From the NCBI GenBank assembly GCA_030262725.1, contig JAJSZS010000006.1:49205-113204 (forward strand): 64,000 nt of DNA. Direction: 5' to 3'. Below the pieces are notes generated by a model, which was not told the origin of the DNA, made no database searches, and worked only from the letters and a program-made list of their open reading frames with translations. Positions within the stretch are counted from its first letter, which is position 1. Every line of letters starts with the position of its first letter. Below are positions 24,277-34,855 of the stretch, piece by piece. This DNA comes from Candidatus Desulfofervidus auxilii (lineage in GTDB: Bacteria; Desulfobacterota; Desulfofervidia; Desulfofervidales; Desulfofervidaceae). The position numbers and the translations under genes were made by a program.

Positions 24277-25865
24277 CATGGTATAAAAGCATATTTTTGC
24301 ATTTTTTTTGGAACATACCATTTAATAAAATTATAACTAATGCCTGCAGGTGCTGGCTTAATACCATGAAAGCGGGCATGGATAATAGGTAAAGCTTCTG
24401 GTACATAAAGAAAAGTATAAGGTTGTTCTTCGGCAAGGATTTCTTGAATGCGAAAATAGTATTTCTTTCTTTCTTCCAAATCAAAAGTATGGCGTGCTTT
24501 TTCTATCAATTCATCTACTTCAACATTATGATAACCAATAAAATTTAAACCACCAAGTACATCTTTGGAAGAATGCCAAACATCATATAAATCTGGTTCA
24601 GGTGGAATAGTCCAACCAAGAATGGTAGCTTCAAAACGACGTTTATTAATAAATTCTTTGATAAAAGCTGCCCACTCAATCACTCGAATTTTTACTTTAA
24701 TACCTATTTTAGCTAATCTATATTGAATAATTTGTGCAGCATTTAAACGATTTAAATTACCTTGATTAGTAATAATAGTAAAGGAAAATGGATGACCATC
24801 TTTATCTAATATTCCATCTCCATCTGTATCTTCCCAGCCAGCTTTTTTTAATAATTCCTTTGCTTTTTCTGGATTATATGGATAACGTTTTACATTAGGA
24901 TTATAAGCCCACATATCAGGCTTATAAGGTCCTGTGGCTATTACTCCTAAACCAAGTAGCACTCCCTCTATAATCTCTTTTTTATTTATGGCATAACTTA
25001 AAGCTTGACGTACCCTTTTATCTTTAAAGAAAGGATGACGCAAGTTATAACCAAGATAAGTATAACTGGCAGAAAGATACCTATATTTTTTAAAGTGCTT
25101 TTTAAACCACTCTGTTTCTGTTTGTCTTCTATACTGCAAAGGTGTTAATCCCATATAATCAATTCCACCAGCTTTTAATTCCAAAAACATGGTCGCCATA
25201 TCTGGAATCACACGAGTAATATGCCAGTTAATATAAGGACGTCCTTCAAAATAATCAGGATTATATTCTAAAACAATTTTTTGTCCACTTATCCATTCCT
25301 TAAATCTATAAGGACCTGTGCCAATAGGATGGCGAATAAGTGAGCTTTTAGTAATGTCTTTACCTTCTAATAGATGTTTAGGAAGAATAGAAATAGTCCA
25401 ACTAGCAAGACCAGGGGCAAAAGGCTGTTTATAATGGACACAAAAAGTATGTTTATCTAAAACTTCAGCCTTTGCTATTTCAAAAAAATCACTTGCATAA
25501 GGGGTAGGTGTATTTGGATCCACCATAAGTTTATAGGTAAAAAGTACATCATCTGCTGTAAGAGGATGGCCATCGTGCCACTTTACTCCTGAACGCAAAT
25601 GAAAGGTAATTTTTAAACCATCAGAAGAAACTTCCCAAGATTTTGCCAAATCTCCAGTAATTTTTAAATTTTTATCATATTTAAGAAGACCATTATATAT
25701 TAAGCTTGCAATATCATGAGAAGCACTATCAGAAGCTAAAATAGGGATTAAATTACTTGCTTCGCCAATAGAGCCAACAATAATAGCATCACCATAAGGC
25801 AAATTTTCACTCCAGCCAGGTTTTTCCAAATAAAATACAATTATTGACAAAATCAAAAATATCAT
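24276..25865 (-). CDS. periplasmic peptide-binding protein (ABC transporter family 5, DppA/OppA-like)
   Basis: A 529-residue solute-binding protein. A short hydrophobic N-terminus ('MIFLILSIIVFYLEKPGW') acts as an export signal. The mature protein has the family 5 signatures 'IASLIYNGLLKYDKNLKITG', 'AKSWEVSSDGLKITFHLRSG' and 'VKWHDGHPLTADDVLFTYKL'. It would bind peptides, nickel chelates or other ligands for an ABC importer; no permease or ATPase gene lies nearby, so the system is split or the protein is an orphan. The start lacks a Shine-Dalgarno and lies only 15 bases from the divergent rlpA start, so the N-terminus is uncertain. Confidence 0.9.
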   Translation of the reverse strand: MIFLILSIIVFYLEKPGWSENLPYGDAIIVGSIGEASNLIPILASDSASHDIASLIYNGLLKYDKNLKITGDLAKSWEVSSDGLKITFHLRSGVKWHDGHPLTADDVLFTYKLMVDPNTPTPYASDFFEIAKAEVLDKHTFCVHYKQPFAPGLASWTISILPKHLLEGKDITKSSLIRHPIGTGPYRFKEWISGQKIVLEYNPDYFEGRPYINWHITRVIPDMATMFLELKAGGIDYMGLTPLQYRRQTETEWFKKHFKKYRYLSASYTYLGYNLRHPFFKDKRVRQALSYAINKKEIIEGVLLGLGVIATGPYKPDMWAYNPNVKRYPYNPEKAKELLKKAGWEDTDGDGILDKDGHPFSFTIITNQGNLNRLNAAQIIQYRLAKIGIKVKIRVIEWAAFIKEFINKRRFEATILGWTIPPEPDLYDVWHSSKDVLGGLNFIGYHNVEVDELIEKARHTFDLEERKKYYFRIQEILAEEQPYTFLYVPEALPIIHARFHGIKPAPAGISYNFIKWYVPKKMQKYAFIP

Positions 25866-25880
25866 GGCTAAATAAATAAG

Positions 25881-26327
25881 ATGTATTATTTTATAATCAT
25901 TTGCATCATCTTTGTAGTGTCAAGTTGCACACTTGTCAAGGTGGCTACTTTTCCAGCTAAAATAGCAGTGAAAACAGTGGAAATTACTGGAAAAGCAACT
26001 TGGAAATTGGTTACAGCCCCTTTACCTGAAAGTGAGCTTGAAGGAATTGCTTCTTGGTATGGTTCTGAATTTCATGGTCGTCGTACTGCCAGTGGAGAAA
26101 TTTACAATATGTATGATTACACTGCTGCTCATAAAACTTTGCCACTTGGGACTTATGTTAAGGTAATAAATTTAGAAAATGGAAAAAGTGTAATTGTTCG
26201 TATAAATGACCGTGGTCCTTTTAAAAAAGGAAGAATTATTGACTTATCTTATGCTGCTGCTAAAAAAATTGGTATAATTGAAAAGGGTACTGCTAGAGTA
26301 AGATTAGAAATTATAAGCAAACCTTGA
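25881..26327 (+). CDS. rlpA: RlpA-like lipoprotein (septal ring lytic transglycosylase family)
   Basis: A 148-residue lipoprotein. A hydrophobic leader ends in the lipobox 'VVSSC' at Cys16. The double-psi beta-barrel domain is clear: '[20 protein letters not shown]', '[20 protein letters not shown]' and '[20 protein letters not shown]'. RlpA proteins cleave naked glycan strands at the septum or support cell separation; this one has the Asp of the DRGPF motif, as in active members, and lacks the C-terminal SPOR domain, so septal targeting may differ. It is divergent from the peptide-binding protein gene and convergent with the deaminase gene. Confidence 0.9.
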   Translation: MYYFIIICIIFVVSSCTLVKVATFPAKIAVKTVEITGKATWKLVTAPLPESELEGIASWYGSEFHGRRTASGEIYNMYDYTAAHKTLPLGTYVKVINLENGKSVIVRINDRGPFKKGRIIDLSYAAAKKIGIIEKGTARVRLEIISKP

Positions 26328-26332
26328 TAAAA

Positions 26333-26782
26333 TTATTTTATTGGAAAATGAATAACTTCCATTTTTGCTTCTTTTAACATTGTTTGTGAAAGCTCATCAG
26401 GATATCCCTTTGCATAATAAATCTTTTTTATTCCAGCATTAATGAGCATTTTTGTACAGATAACACAAGGATGATGGGTGCAATAAATAGTTGCTCCTTT
26501 AATAGAAACACCATGATAAGCAGCCTGAATGATGGCATTTTGTTCGGCATGAAGACCACGACAGAGCTCATGCTTTTCACCAGAAGGAATACCTATTTTT
26601 TCTCGCAAGCATCCAATATCTAAACAATGAGCAAGCCCAGCAGGTGCACCATTATAACCTGTTGAAAGAATTCTTTTATCTTTCACAATCACTGCACCTA
26701 CCTTACGTCGCAGACATGTAGAACGTTGCGCAACCATAAAGGCAATTTTCATGAAGTATTCATCCCAAGTAGGTCTTGACAT
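26333..26782 (-). CDS. deoxycytidylate (dCMP) deaminase family protein
   Basis: A 149-residue zinc-dependent deaminase. The catalytic zinc motif is 'HAEQNAI' with the proton-shuttle Glu, and the second zinc motif '[10 protein letters not shown]' (PCxxC). The N-terminal '[20 protein letters not shown]', '[20 protein letters not shown]' and '[10 protein letters not shown]' match ComEB/dCMP deaminases, which make dUMP for thymidylate synthesis. The ATG at 26782 follows directly after the stop of the rpiB-glyA gene and is chosen over an upstream in-frame TTG. Placement next to glyA is meaningful: SHMT supplies the one-carbon unit for dTMP synthesis. Confidence 0.92.
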   Translation of the reverse strand: MSRPTWDEYFMKIAFMVAQRSTCLRRKVGAVIVKDKRILSTGYNGAPAGLAHCLDIGCLREKIGIPSGEKHELCRGLHAEQNAIIQAAYHGVSIKGATIYCTHHPCVICTKMLINAGIKKIYYAKGYPDELSQTMLKEAKMEVIHFPIK

Positions 26783-26783
26783 T

Positions 26784-28481
26784 TTAATAGATGCGCCAGG
26801 CAAAGAGAGGAAACTGAGCGCAGAATTCTTTTACCTCCTTTCTTAATTGATTAATAACTTTTTCATTATTAATATTTGTTAAAATTTTTATAATAAATTC
26901 ACCGATAATTTCCATTTCTTTTTCTTTCATACCTCTAGTAGTTACAGCAGGTGTACCAATCCGAATACCACTTGTGATAAAAGGACTTTTAGTATCAAAA
27001 GGAATAGTGTTTTTATTTACAGTAATTCCAGCTGCATCTAAAGCTTTTTCTGCATCTTTGCCAGTAATGCCTTTATCAGTCAAATCTACTAAAAATAGAT
27101 GATTGTCTGTACCCCCTGAAACTAAACGATAGCCTGCGTTTTTCAAAATTTCTGCCAATTTTTTGGCATTAGCTATTACTTGTTTTTGATATTCTTTAAA
27201 ACTTTCTGTCAAAGCTTCTTTAAAAGCTAAAGCTTTAGCAGCAATAATATGCATCATTGGTCCACCCTGAATACCTGGAAAGGTTGTTTTATTAATTATC
27301 TTAGCAAATTCTTCTTTTGCTAAAATAAAAGCACCTCTTGGACCACGCATAGTTTTATGAGTAGTGGAGGTAATAAAGTGAGCATAAGGTATAGGTGAAG
27401 GGTGAAGTCCAGCAGCAATAAGACCAGCAATATGAGCCATATCTACCATGAGATAAGCCCCTACTTCATCAGCAATTTCTCTAAATTTTTTAAAATCTAT
27501 TATTCTAGGATAAGCGCTTGCTCCAGCCAAAATGAGCTTTGGCTTATGTTTTAAAGCTAATTGTCTTACTTCTTCATAATCAATAGTTTCTGTTTCTCTA
27601 GAAACTCCATAAAAAACTATATTATAAAGCTGTCCAGAAAAATTTACTGGACTGCCATGGCTTAAATGCCCACCATGAGGCAAACTCATACTTAAAATGG
27701 TATCTCCTGGCTTTAAAACAGCAAAATAAACAGCCATATTAGCTTGAGTACCAGAATGAGGTTGGACATTGGCATAATCAGCACCAAAAATTTTTTTTAC
27801 CCTTTCAATAGCAAGAGTTTCAGCAATATCTACATACTCACATCCACCATAATAACGTCTTCCAGGATAACCTTCAGCGTATTTATGTGTCATCACACTA
27901 GCCATAACCTGTCTTACCCAAGGGCTGGCAATATTTTCTGAAGCTATAAGTTCTAACTTATATTTTTGTCTGTTTATTTCTCCTTCAAGACCTTCTACTA
28001 ATTCAGGGTCAAATCGTTTTAAATAGCTATAATCATCAAGAGCACAATATTCATTATCAATCTGATTAATTCTTCGAGCATGGCGACCACCAGCAAATTG
28101 TGTTTCAAGCCAAGTATTTAAAATTTCTAAAGCATGATTTTGATCAACATCTCTCTCTCCTAATACTAAAATATTGGCATCATTGTGTTCTCGACTTGCT
28201 TTGGCTAAGAAACAGTTATTACATAAAGCAGCTCTTACTCCTGGTAAACGATTGGCAACAATACTCATCCCAATGCCACTGCCACAGACAAGAATACCAC
28301 GGTCACATTCTTGACTAGCTACTGCCCTAGCCACAGCCCAAGCAAAATAAGGATAATCTACTGATTCTTCTGATTGTGTACCTACATCCTTTATTTCATA
28401 GCCACGTTCAAGTAAGATGTTTTTTAAAAATTCTTTAAGTTTAAAACCAGCGTGGTCAGAACCAATAGCAATTTTTTGCAT
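26784..28481 (-). CDS. rpiB-glyA: fused ribose-5-phosphate isomerase B - serine hydroxymethyltransferase
   Basis: One 565-residue frame with two complete enzymes. Residues 1-148 are RpiB: '[18 protein letters not shown]' and '[14 protein letters not shown]' with the catalytic Cys, and '[12 protein letters not shown]'. From about 153 on is GlyA: '[15 protein letters not shown]', '[13 protein letters not shown]', '[13 protein letters not shown]', '[10 protein letters not shown]' and the PLP lysine in '[13 protein letters not shown]'. The linker is only a few residues. RpiB interconverts ribose and ribulose 5-phosphate; GlyA makes glycine and methylene-THF from serine. The two genes are neighbours in many bacteria, and here the stop codon is lost. 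It is co-transcribed with the fab genes. Confidence 0.95.
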   Translation of the reverse strand: MQKIAIGSDHAGFKLKEFLKNILLERGYEIKDVGTQSEESVDYPYFAWAVARAVASQECDRGILVCGSGIGMSIVANRLPGVRAALCNNCFLAKASREHNDANILVLGERDVDQNHALEILNTWLETQFAGGRHARRINQIDNEYCALDDYSYLKRFDPELVEGLEGEINRQKYKLELIASENIASPWVRQVMASVMTHKYAEGYPGRRYYGGCEYVDIAETLAIERVKKIFGADYANVQPHSGTQANMAVYFAVLKPGDTILSMSLPHGGHLSHGSPVNFSGQLYNIVFYGVSRETETIDYEEVRQLALKHKPKLILAGASAYPRIIDFKKFREIADEVGAYLMVDMAHIAGLIAAGLHPSPIPYAHFITSTTHKTMRGPRGAFILAKEEFAKIINKTTFPGIQGGPMMHIIAAKALAFKEALTESFKEYQKQVIANAKKLAEILKNAGYRLVSGGTDNHLFLVDLTDKGITGKDAEKALDAAGITVNKNTIPFDTKSPFITSGIRIGTPAVTTRGMKEKEMEIIGEFIIKILTNINNEKVINQLRKEVKEFCAQFPLFAWRIY

Positions 28482-28490
28482 TATATACTC

Positions 28491-29729
28491 CTATTCTTGA
28501 TACTTTTTAAAAAGCAGGACCGCATTAGTTCCACCAAAACCAAAGGAGTTAGACATAGCTATTTTTGGATTGGCCTTTCTAGCTTTATTAGGCACATAAT
28601 CCAAATCACATTCAGGATCTGGATTTTCATAATTAATAGTAGGAGGAATAATACCAGTATAAAGTGAAAGAACAGTAAAAACAGCTTCTACCCCTCCTGC
28701 ACCTCCTAAAAGATGACCAATCATAGATTTAGTAGAACTTATAGCTAATTTATAAGCATGTTCTTTAAATACAGCCTTTATAGCCTTTGTTTCAGATACA
28801 TCATTTAATGGTGTTGAAGTGCCATGAGCATTGATATAATCCACTTCTTCTGGAACAATACCAGCATCTTTTAATGCATTTTCCATACATAATACTGCCC
28901 CCTCTCCTTCTGGTGGTGGGGCAGTAATATGGTAAGCATCACTAGTTGCTCCATAACCAATGAGTTCAGCATAAATTTTTGCTCCTCTTTTTAAAGCATG
29001 ATTTAATTCCTCTAACACTAAAATACCTGCCCCTTCACCTACAACAAATCCATCTCTTTCCTTATCAAATGGTCTTGAAGCTTTCTCTGGTTCATCATTT
29101 CTAGTAGAGAGTGCCTTCATAGCACAAAAGCCAGCAATACAGAGAGGAGCAATGGTTGCTTCTGTACCTCCTACTACCATTACATCGGCTAATCCCATTT
29201 TTATATAACGAAAACCTTCACCAATAGCATGAGCTCCAGCAGCACAAGCAGTAGTGGTAGAAATATTTGGCCCTTTAAGACCATATTCAATAGAAATGAA
29301 TCCAGCAGCCATATTAGTAATAATCATGGGTACAAAAAAAGGAGAAATTCGATTTGGTCCTCTTTCTAAAAGAATCTTATGATAATGCTCAATATAAGGC
29401 AATCCTCCCAAACCACATCCTATAATAGCGCCTGCGCGGGGTGCAAGTTCCTCATCTATTTTTAACTGAGCCATTTCCATAGCCATACGAGCAGCAGCTA
29501 AGGCATATTGAATAAAGAGATCCATGCGCTTTATTTGCTTTTTTGAAATAAAGTCTTCTGGATTAAATCCTTTTACCTCACCTGCAATTCGGCTATCATA
29601 ACCTGAAGCATCAAAGCGCGTAATTTCTCCTATACCAGATTTTCCAGCACAAATAGCTTCCCAAGTTTCTTCAACTCCAATTCCTACAGGAGTTACTAGT
29701 CCTAATCCCGTGACCACTACCCGACGCAA
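28491..29729 (-). CDS. fabF: beta-ketoacyl-ACP synthase II (FabF)
   Basis: A 412-residue condensing enzyme of fatty acid elongation. The catalytic triad is visible: Cys in '[18 protein letters not shown]', the first His in '[12 protein letters not shown]', and the second in '[15 protein letters not shown]'. It opens with '[17 protein letters not shown]'. The length is normal for FabF. It lies nine bases after acpP in the fab operon. Confidence 0.96.
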   Translation of the reverse strand: MRRVVVTGLGLVTPVGIGVEETWEAICAGKSGIGEITRFDASGYDSRIAGEVKGFNPEDFISKKQIKRMDLFIQYALAAARMAMEMAQLKIDEELAPRAGAIIGCGLGGLPYIEHYHKILLERGPNRISPFFVPMIITNMAAGFISIEYGLKGPNISTTTACAAGAHAIGEGFRYIKMGLADVMVVGGTEATIAPLCIAGFCAMKALSTRNDEPEKASRPFDKERDGFVVGEGAGILVLEELNHALKRGAKIYAELIGYGATSDAYHITAPPPEGEGAVLCMENALKDAGIVPEEVDYINAHGTSTPLNDVSETKAIKAVFKEHAYKLAISSTKSMIGHLLGGAGGVEAVFTVLSLYTGIIPPTINYENPDPECDLDYVPNKARKANPKIAMSNSFGFGGTNAVLLFKKYQE

Positions 29730-29738
29730 TGTTTCCTC

Positions 29739-29978
29739 CTATTCTTCTATGTGTTCCTGAATGTAATCAATAGCATCTTGAACTGTGCGAATCTTTTCTG
29801 CTTCCTCATCCGGTACTTCCACTCCAAATTCCTCTTCAATAGCCATTATTAACTCTACTAGATCCAAAGAATCAGCTCCAAGATCCTCCACAAAAGAAGC
29901 TCCAGGTACTACTTCTTCAGGATTTACCCCTAATTGATTAGCAATAATCTCTTTTACCCTCTCTTCAATATTTGCCAT
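29739..29978 (-). CDS. acpP: acyl carrier protein
   Basis: A 79-residue acidic carrier protein. The phosphopantetheine serine is in '[20 protein letters not shown]', the classic DSL motif. The N-terminal '[16 protein letters not shown]' is standard. AAGGAGGTGAAAAA precedes the ATG, one of the strongest ribosome sites in the window, as expected for an abundant protein. It sits between fabG and fabF. Confidence 0.97.
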   Translation of the reverse strand: MANIEERVKEIIANQLGVNPEEVVPGASFVEDLGADSLDLVELIMAIEEEFGVEVPDEEAEKIRTVQDAIDYIQEHIEE

Positions 29979-29998
29979 TTTTTCACCTCCTTAAGAAT

Positions 29999-30733
29999 TT
30001 ACATATACATACCACCATTAACGTGGATGACCTGGCCTGTAATGTAACTAGCAGCATCAGAAACTAAAAAAGCTACTACTTCTGCAACTTCTTCTGGCTT
30101 ACCAAATCTACCTAATGGAATCATGCTTAGCATGTGTTCTTTTATTTTTTCTGGTAAATTCGCTGTCATATCTGTTTCAATAAAACCAGGGGCAACAGCA
30201 TTTACTGTAATTCCTTTTGGAGCCAATTCTCTAGCAAGTGCTTTAGTGAAACCAATTAGTCCTGCTTTAGCAGCAACATAATTTGTTTGTCCAATATTAC
30301 CTATAAAAGCTACAACAGAAGTGATATTTACAATCCGACCATAATTTTGTTTAAGCATAGTCTTAACAACTGCTTTTGTGCAATTAAATGCCCCTTTTAA
30401 ATTAACAGCCAACACTCTTTCCCAATCTTTTTCCTTCATACGCAAGAAAAGACTATCTTTTGTTATTCCAGCATTGTTGATGAGATAATCTATCCTGCCA
30501 AACTTATCAAGTATTTTTTTAAAAAAATTTTGCGTTGCCTCAAAATCAGCTACATCAAATTGATAAGCAAATGCCTCCCCTCCTTTATTTAAAATCTCCT
30601 TTACCACTTTTTCTGCTGCCTCTACATTCTTAACACAAGTAATTATTACCTTTGTATTATCTTTTGCTAAGCGAAAAGCTATAGCTCGACCTATCCCCCT
30701 TGAACCTCCTGTTATAACAGCTATTTTTTGCAT
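29999..30733 (-). CDS. fabG: 3-oxoacyl-ACP reductase (FabG)
   Basis: A 244-residue short-chain dehydrogenase. The NADP-binding 'VITGGSRGIGRAIA', 'NNAGIT', the catalytic Ser/Tyr/Lys in 'NITSVVAFIGNIGQTNYVAA' and following K, and 'VNAVAPGFIETDMT' are all present. It reduces the beta-keto group in elongation. Its ATG overlaps the last base of the etfA stop. Confidence 0.95.
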   Translation of the reverse strand: MQKIAVITGGSRGIGRAIAFRLAKDNTKVIITCVKNVEAAEKVVKEILNKGGEAFAYQFDVADFEATQNFFKKILDKFGRIDYLINNAGITKDSLFLRMKEKDWERVLAVNLKGAFNCTKAVVKTMLKQNYGRIVNITSVVAFIGNIGQTNYVAAKAGLIGFTKALARELAPKGITVNAVAPGFIETDMTANLPEKIKEHMLSMIPLGRFGKPEEVAEVVAFLVSDAASYITGQVIHVNGGMYM

Positions 30734-31926
30734 TAGTCTATTCCCCTTGCTTTTTTAATTTCTTTAATAAGTGCAGGGATAACTTCAAATAAATCTCCTA
30801 TAATACCATAATTGGCTATATTAAATATTGGCGCTTCTGGATCTTTATTGATAGCAATAATTGTCTTTGCTGACCGAATGCCTACAAGATGTTGAATAGC
30901 TCCAGAAATACCACAAGCAATATATAATTTTGGACTTACTATTAAACCTGTCTGGCCAATTTGACATCGAGGAGGGAGCCAACCAGCATCCACCACAGCT
31001 CGACTAGCACCAATTTGAGCATTTAAAAGAGTAGCCAGTTCTTCTATTAATTTTAAATTTTCTGGTCCTTTTATTCCCCTTCCTACACCAATAATAATAT
31101 CAGCTTCAGTTAAATTTGGCCCTTTAACTTCTGTTTTTACAAAAGAAATTATTTCTGGCATATGAGGAATTTTTTCCTCATTTATTGGAAAATTTATAAT
31201 TTTACCTTTATGATTAGAAATAGGTTTAGGTCGTGGTAGAATATGAGGTCTAACAGTAGCCATTTGCGGACGATGTTCAGGACAAGCAATTGTAGCCATA
31301 ATATTTCCACCAAAGGCTGGTCTTGTTTGAAGAAGTAATCTTTTTTTTATATCCACATCTAAATCTGTACAATCAGCTGTTAAGCCTGTTTCCAAACTAG
31401 CTGCAATTTGAGGGATAAGAGAGCGTCCTCGAGAAGTAGCCCCAGCTAAAAATATATTAGGACAGTGATTTTTTAAAATTTCAATTAATACTGTACCATA
31501 TCGTTTTTCATTAAATATAGATAAACTAGGATGTTCAGCTACATAGACAATATCAGCACCATAGTTTATTAATGTTTGAGCTAAATGACTTATTTTATCT
31601 CCAATGAGAATGGCAATTAGTTTCTCTCCAAGTTTATCTGCTAATTCCCTTCCTTTACCCATTAACTCATAGACTACTGTTGCCAATTCTCCATCTTTTG
31701 TTTCAGCATAGATCCAGATATCTTTTGCTTTAATCGCAGGTTTTTTCTTTATTTTTTCAGGTAAAGAAATAGCACCTTCTTTACAAGCCTTTACACAAAG
31801 ACCACACAAGCGACATTCTTCATTAACTACTGGAAACTTATCCTTTAAAACAATAGCACCAAAAGGACAGACATCTACACAATCACCACAACCTGTGCAT
31901 TTTTCCTTATCTAACAAAAGTTCCAT
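30733..31926 (-). CDS. etfA: electron transfer flavoprotein alpha subunit with N-terminal 2x[4Fe-4S] ferredoxin domain
   Basis: A 397-residue EtfA. Residues 1-55 form a two-cluster ferredoxin (Cys10, 13, 16, 20 and 38, 41, 44, 48). The flavoprotein domain I follows ('IWIYAETKDGELATVVYELM'), and domain II carries the FAD signature 'GASRAVVDAGWLPPRCQIGQ' and 'YIACGISGAIQHLVGI'. The added ferredoxin suggests that electrons can pass between the ETF and a low-potential carrier or an Fe-S partner. It is coupled with etfB (2-base gap) and fabG (1-base overlap). Whether the pair bifurcates electrons cannot be decided from sequence alone. Confidence 0.93.
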   Translation of the reverse strand: MELLLDKEKCTGCGDCVDVCPFGAIVLKDKFPVVNEECRLCGLCVKACKEGAISLPEKIKKKPAIKAKDIWIYAETKDGELATVVYELMGKGRELADKLGEKLIAILIGDKISHLAQTLINYGADIVYVAEHPSLSIFNEKRYGTVLIEILKNHCPNIFLAGATSRGRSLIPQIAASLETGLTADCTDLDVDIKKRLLLQTRPAFGGNIMATIACPEHRPQMATVRPHILPRPKPISNHKGKIINFPINEEKIPHMPEIISFVKTEVKGPNLTEADIIIGVGRGIKGPENLKLIEELATLLNAQIGASRAVVDAGWLPPRCQIGQTGLIVSPKLYIACGISGAIQHLVGIRSAKTIIAINKDPEAPIFNIANYGIIGDLFEVIPALIKEIKKARGID

Positions 31927-31928
31927 TT

Positions 31929-32708
31929 TTATTTCAAAATATTATCTATTTTTTCCCAAAGTATCTTAACTTGCTCTTCTAAAGAACCTGAAATAATTTC
32001 TTTCCTTTCTCGCAATGGAGGACTGAAGATTTTCAATACTCTAGTAGGAGAACCAGAAATTCCAATTTTTTCTTCTTTTGCTTCAATATCTTTAGCTGTC
32101 CAAATAGGGATTTGGAGTTTTTTAGCTCGCATTTTTCCCCTTATTGAAGGTACTCGAGGTTCACCGATTTCCTTAACAATAGTCAAAAGTGCTGGTAAAG
32201 TAATCTGAATTATCTGATAACCATCATCTAAATCTCTTTCCACAATAAGACTATTTTCCTTTAACTCAATCTTACGCACATAAGTGACATAAGGTAGATT
32301 AAGCCTTTGGGCAAGTTCTGGTCCCACTTGAGCTGTATCACCATCAATAGCTTGTTTTCCACAAAAAATAATATCGTAATGTCCTATTTTTTTAATTGCC
32401 TGAGCTAAAGTATAACTTGTAGCTAGAGTATCAGCACCTGCAAATGCTCTATCACTAAGCAAAATTGCCTCATCTGCTCCATAAGAAATAGCCTCTCTTA
32501 ATGCCTCTTCTGCTTGAGGAGGCCCCATACTCAAAAGGATGATTTTTCCCCCATAACGTTCTTTCATCTGTAAAGCAGCTTCTAAAGCATAGAGGTCATA
32601 AGGATTGATAATGCTTTTTACTCCTTCACGAATTAAAGTACCTGTTTCAGGATTAATTTTTACTCCTTCAATTTCAGGTACCTGTTTTATACAAACAATA
32701 TATTTCAT
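31929..32708 (-). CDS. etfB: electron transfer flavoprotein beta subunit
   Basis: A 259-residue EtfB: '[20 protein letters not shown]', '[20 protein letters not shown]' and '[20 protein letters not shown]', the last in the nucleotide-binding loop in the form seen in clostridial butyryl-CoA dehydrogenase ETFs, many of which bifurcate. It makes a heterodimer with the neighbouring EtfA and exchanges electrons with the acyl-CoA dehydrogenase encoded just upstream, whose gene it overlaps by four bases. Confidence 0.93.
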   Translation of the reverse strand: MKYIVCIKQVPEIEGVKINPETGTLIREGVKSIINPYDLYALEAALQMKERYGGKIILLSMGPPQAEEALREAISYGADEAILLSDRAFAGADTLATSYTLAQAIKKIGHYDIIFCGKQAIDGDTAQVGPELAQRLNLPYVTYVRKIELKENSLIVERDLDDGYQIIQITLPALLTIVKEIGEPRVPSIRGKMRAKKLQIPIWTAKDIEAKEEKIGISGSPTRVLKIFSPPLRERKEIISGSLEEQVKILWEKIDNILK

Positions 32709-33862
32709 TTTTGTTTCCCATATTCTTTATTTAAAATCTGAGCAATAATGTTTCTTTGAATCTGATTTGTTCCTTCATAAATCTGGAGAATCTTTGCATC
32801 TCGCATCATTTTTTCTACTGGATAATCTCGCATATAACCATATCCACCTAAAACTTGCACAGCATCTGTTGTTACTTTCATAGCCACATCTGAAGCAAAA
32901 AGCTTTGCCATAGCTGCATATTTGGTGAAATCTTTAGGATTTGTATCAATATATTTACAAATAGTGTAAGTTAGAGCTCTAGCTGCTTCTATTTGAGTAG
33001 CCATTTCTGCTAGCATATGTCCAACTGCTTGAAAGGAAATAATAGGTTGACCAAACTGTTTTCTTTGTCGAGCAAATTTAACTGCTTCATCCAAAGCTGC
33101 TTGTGCCAATCCTACTGCTAAAGCTCCCACTCCTGGACGAGCGTAATCTAAGGTTTTTAAGGCAATAATAAAACCCATTCCTTCTTTTCCAAGAAGGCGT
33201 TCTTTAGGGATACGGCAGTCTTCAAAAATCAAATCTCCAGTAGTAGAGGCTCGTATACCCATCTTTTTTTCTTTTTTCCCAAAAGAAAAACCAAGATCTC
33301 CTTTTTCAAGAATAAAGGCACTAGCTCCTCTTGGCCCTTTTTTCTTATCAGTTAAGGCAATGATTACATATATTTCTGCCTCTCCGGCATTTGTAATCCA
33401 TTGTTTAGTGCCATTTATAATATAATAATCACCATTTTTAATAGCTGTTGTTTGGATACCTCCAGCATCACTACCAGCATTTGGTTCTGTTAGACCAAAA
33501 GCAGCCAATTTCTCGCCTTTGGCAATAGGAGGAAGATAAGTACGTTTTTGTTCTTCATTTCCAAATAGAAGGATAGGATAAGCACCAAGTCCACTAGCAG
33601 CAAATGCAGTTGCTACTCCTGCACATCCCCAAGCAATTTGTTCCACAGCTAAAGAATTCTCAAAACTGCCAAATCCTAATCCTCCATATTCTTCTGGTAT
33701 AAAAATGCCAAATAAATCAGCTCGAGCAATTTCCTTTAAGATATCTCGTGGAAATTCTTCTTTTTCATCCAGCTCTGCACGTTTAGGTATAATTTTTTCC
33801 TCTGCAATGCGCCTAGCTACTTCTTTAATCATAAGCTGTTCTTCAGTAAGGGGATATAACAT
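32705..33862 (-). CDS. acyl-CoA dehydrogenase
   Basis: A 385-residue flavin dehydrogenase. It shows '[20 protein letters not shown]', '[20 protein letters not shown]', '[20 protein letters not shown]', '[20 protein letters not shown]' and the catalytic base in '[11 protein letters not shown]'. It would interconvert acyl-CoA and trans-2-enoyl-CoA with EtfBA as electron partner. The gene lies between fabH and etfB within the fatty acid synthesis operon, which is unusual for a beta-oxidation enzyme. It might instead provide the enoyl-reduction step or make a short-chain primer; both ideas are inference. Confidence 0.93.
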   Translation of the reverse strand: MLYPLTEEQLMIKEVARRIAEEKIIPKRAELDEKEEFPRDILKEIARADLFGIFIPEEYGGLGFGSFENSLAVEQIAWGCAGVATAFAASGLGAYPILLFGNEEQKRTYLPPIAKGEKLAAFGLTEPNAGSDAGGIQTTAIKNGDYYIINGTKQWITNAGEAEIYVIIALTDKKKGPRGASAFILEKGDLGFSFGKKEKKMGIRASTTGDLIFEDCRIPKERLLGKEGMGFIIALKTLDYARPGVGALAVGLAQAALDEAVKFARQRKQFGQPIISFQAVGHMLAEMATQIEAARALTYTICKYIDTNPKDFTKYAAMAKLFASDVAMKVTTDAVQVLGGYGYMRDYPVEKMMRDAKILQIYEGTNQIQRNIIAQILNKEYGKQK

Positions 33863-33880
33863 TTTTGCCTCCTTGAGATC

Positions 33881-34855
33881 TTACCATCTCATTAACAATG
33901 CCCCATATGTAAAACCACCGCCAAAAGCGTCTAATAATATTAAATCACCAGGTTTTATAAAACCTTGCCGTACAGCTTCATCTAAGGCAATAGGTACAGT
34001 AGCAGCTGAAGTATTTCCATATTTTTGAAGATTTACAAAAACTTTCTCTTTAGGTATTCCCAATTTTTGAGCTACCATATTGATAATACGAATATTTGCT
34101 TGATGAGGAACAAGCCAATCTACTTCTTCTGGTGATACATTAGCCATTTTAAGCACAATCTTTGCTACTTCTTCCATATGCCTAACTGCATATTTGAAAA
34201 CTTCATTACCTTTCATCTTTACATAATATTCTTCTTTTGGAACTTCCTCTTTGCAAGGTGGGTATACAGATCCTCCACCAAGTACACATAGTAAGTCCCA
34301 AACTTTAGGATTAGATTTGATACAACTAGCAAGTACACCTTTTCCTTCTTCTACACTTCCTACTACTGCTGCCCCTGCTCCATCACCAAATAAAACACAA
34401 GTACTTCTATCTTTCCAATTTGTTACACTACTTAATATCTCTGCTCCAATAATAAGGGCTTTAGTATTAGGGTTTTCTTTAATAAATTTTTCAGCAATTA
34501 CAAGTGCATAAATAAATCCAGTACAGGCAGCAGAAATATCAAAAGCAGCAGCATTATAGGCCTTTAAATTTTCTTGCACAAGACAAGCCCCTGCTGGTAA
34601 ACGATAATCTGCTGTAAAGGTAGCAGCAATAATAAGATCTAATTCACTTGCTTCTATTTTGGCCATCTCTAAAGCTTTTTTTGATGCCTCAGTTGCTAAA
34701 AATGACCAAGTTTCGTCTGAGACAATTCTTCTTTCTTTTATGCCTGAGCGTGTAGTGATCCATTCATCAGAAGTATCAACCATTTTTTCTAAATCATGAT
34801 TGGTTAGTATTTTTTTAGGCAGATGAGAACCAGTGCCTAAAATACCTACCTTCAT
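33881..34855 (-). CDS. fabH: beta-ketoacyl-ACP synthase III (FabH)
   Basis: A 324-residue initiating condensing enzyme. It starts 'MKVGILGTGSHLPKKILTN', has 'DTSDEWITTRSGIKERRI', the catalytic Cys in 'FDISAACTGFIYALVIAE', and the His/Asn pair in 'WLVPHQANIRII' and 'YGNTSAATVPIAL'. It condenses an acyl-CoA primer with malonyl-ACP. It overlaps plsX by one base. FabD, which makes malonyl-ACP, is not encoded in this operon. Confidence 0.96.
   Translation of the reverse strand: MKVGILGTGSHLPKKILTNHDLEKMVDTSDEWITTRSGIKERRIVSDETWSFLATEASKKALEMAKIEASELDLIIAATFTADYRLPAGACLVQENLKAYNAAAFDISAACTGFIYALVIAEKFIKENPNTKALIIGAEILSSVTNWKDRSTCVLFGDGAGAAVVGSVEEGKGVLASCIKSNPKVWDLLCVLGGGSVYPPCKEEVPKEEYYVKMKGNEVFKYAVRHMEEVAKIVLKMANVSPEEVDWLVPHQANIRIINMVAQKLGIPKEKVFVNLQKYGNTSAATVPIALDEAVRQGFIKPGDLILLDAFGGGFTYGALLMRW

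Noticed and set aside
24236..24484. Open frame of 82 codons on the minus strand across the end of the peptide-binding gene
   Set aside because: It lies in another frame of the same strand within a well-recognised gene and carries the sigma54 upstream palindromes; no ribosome site is seen.
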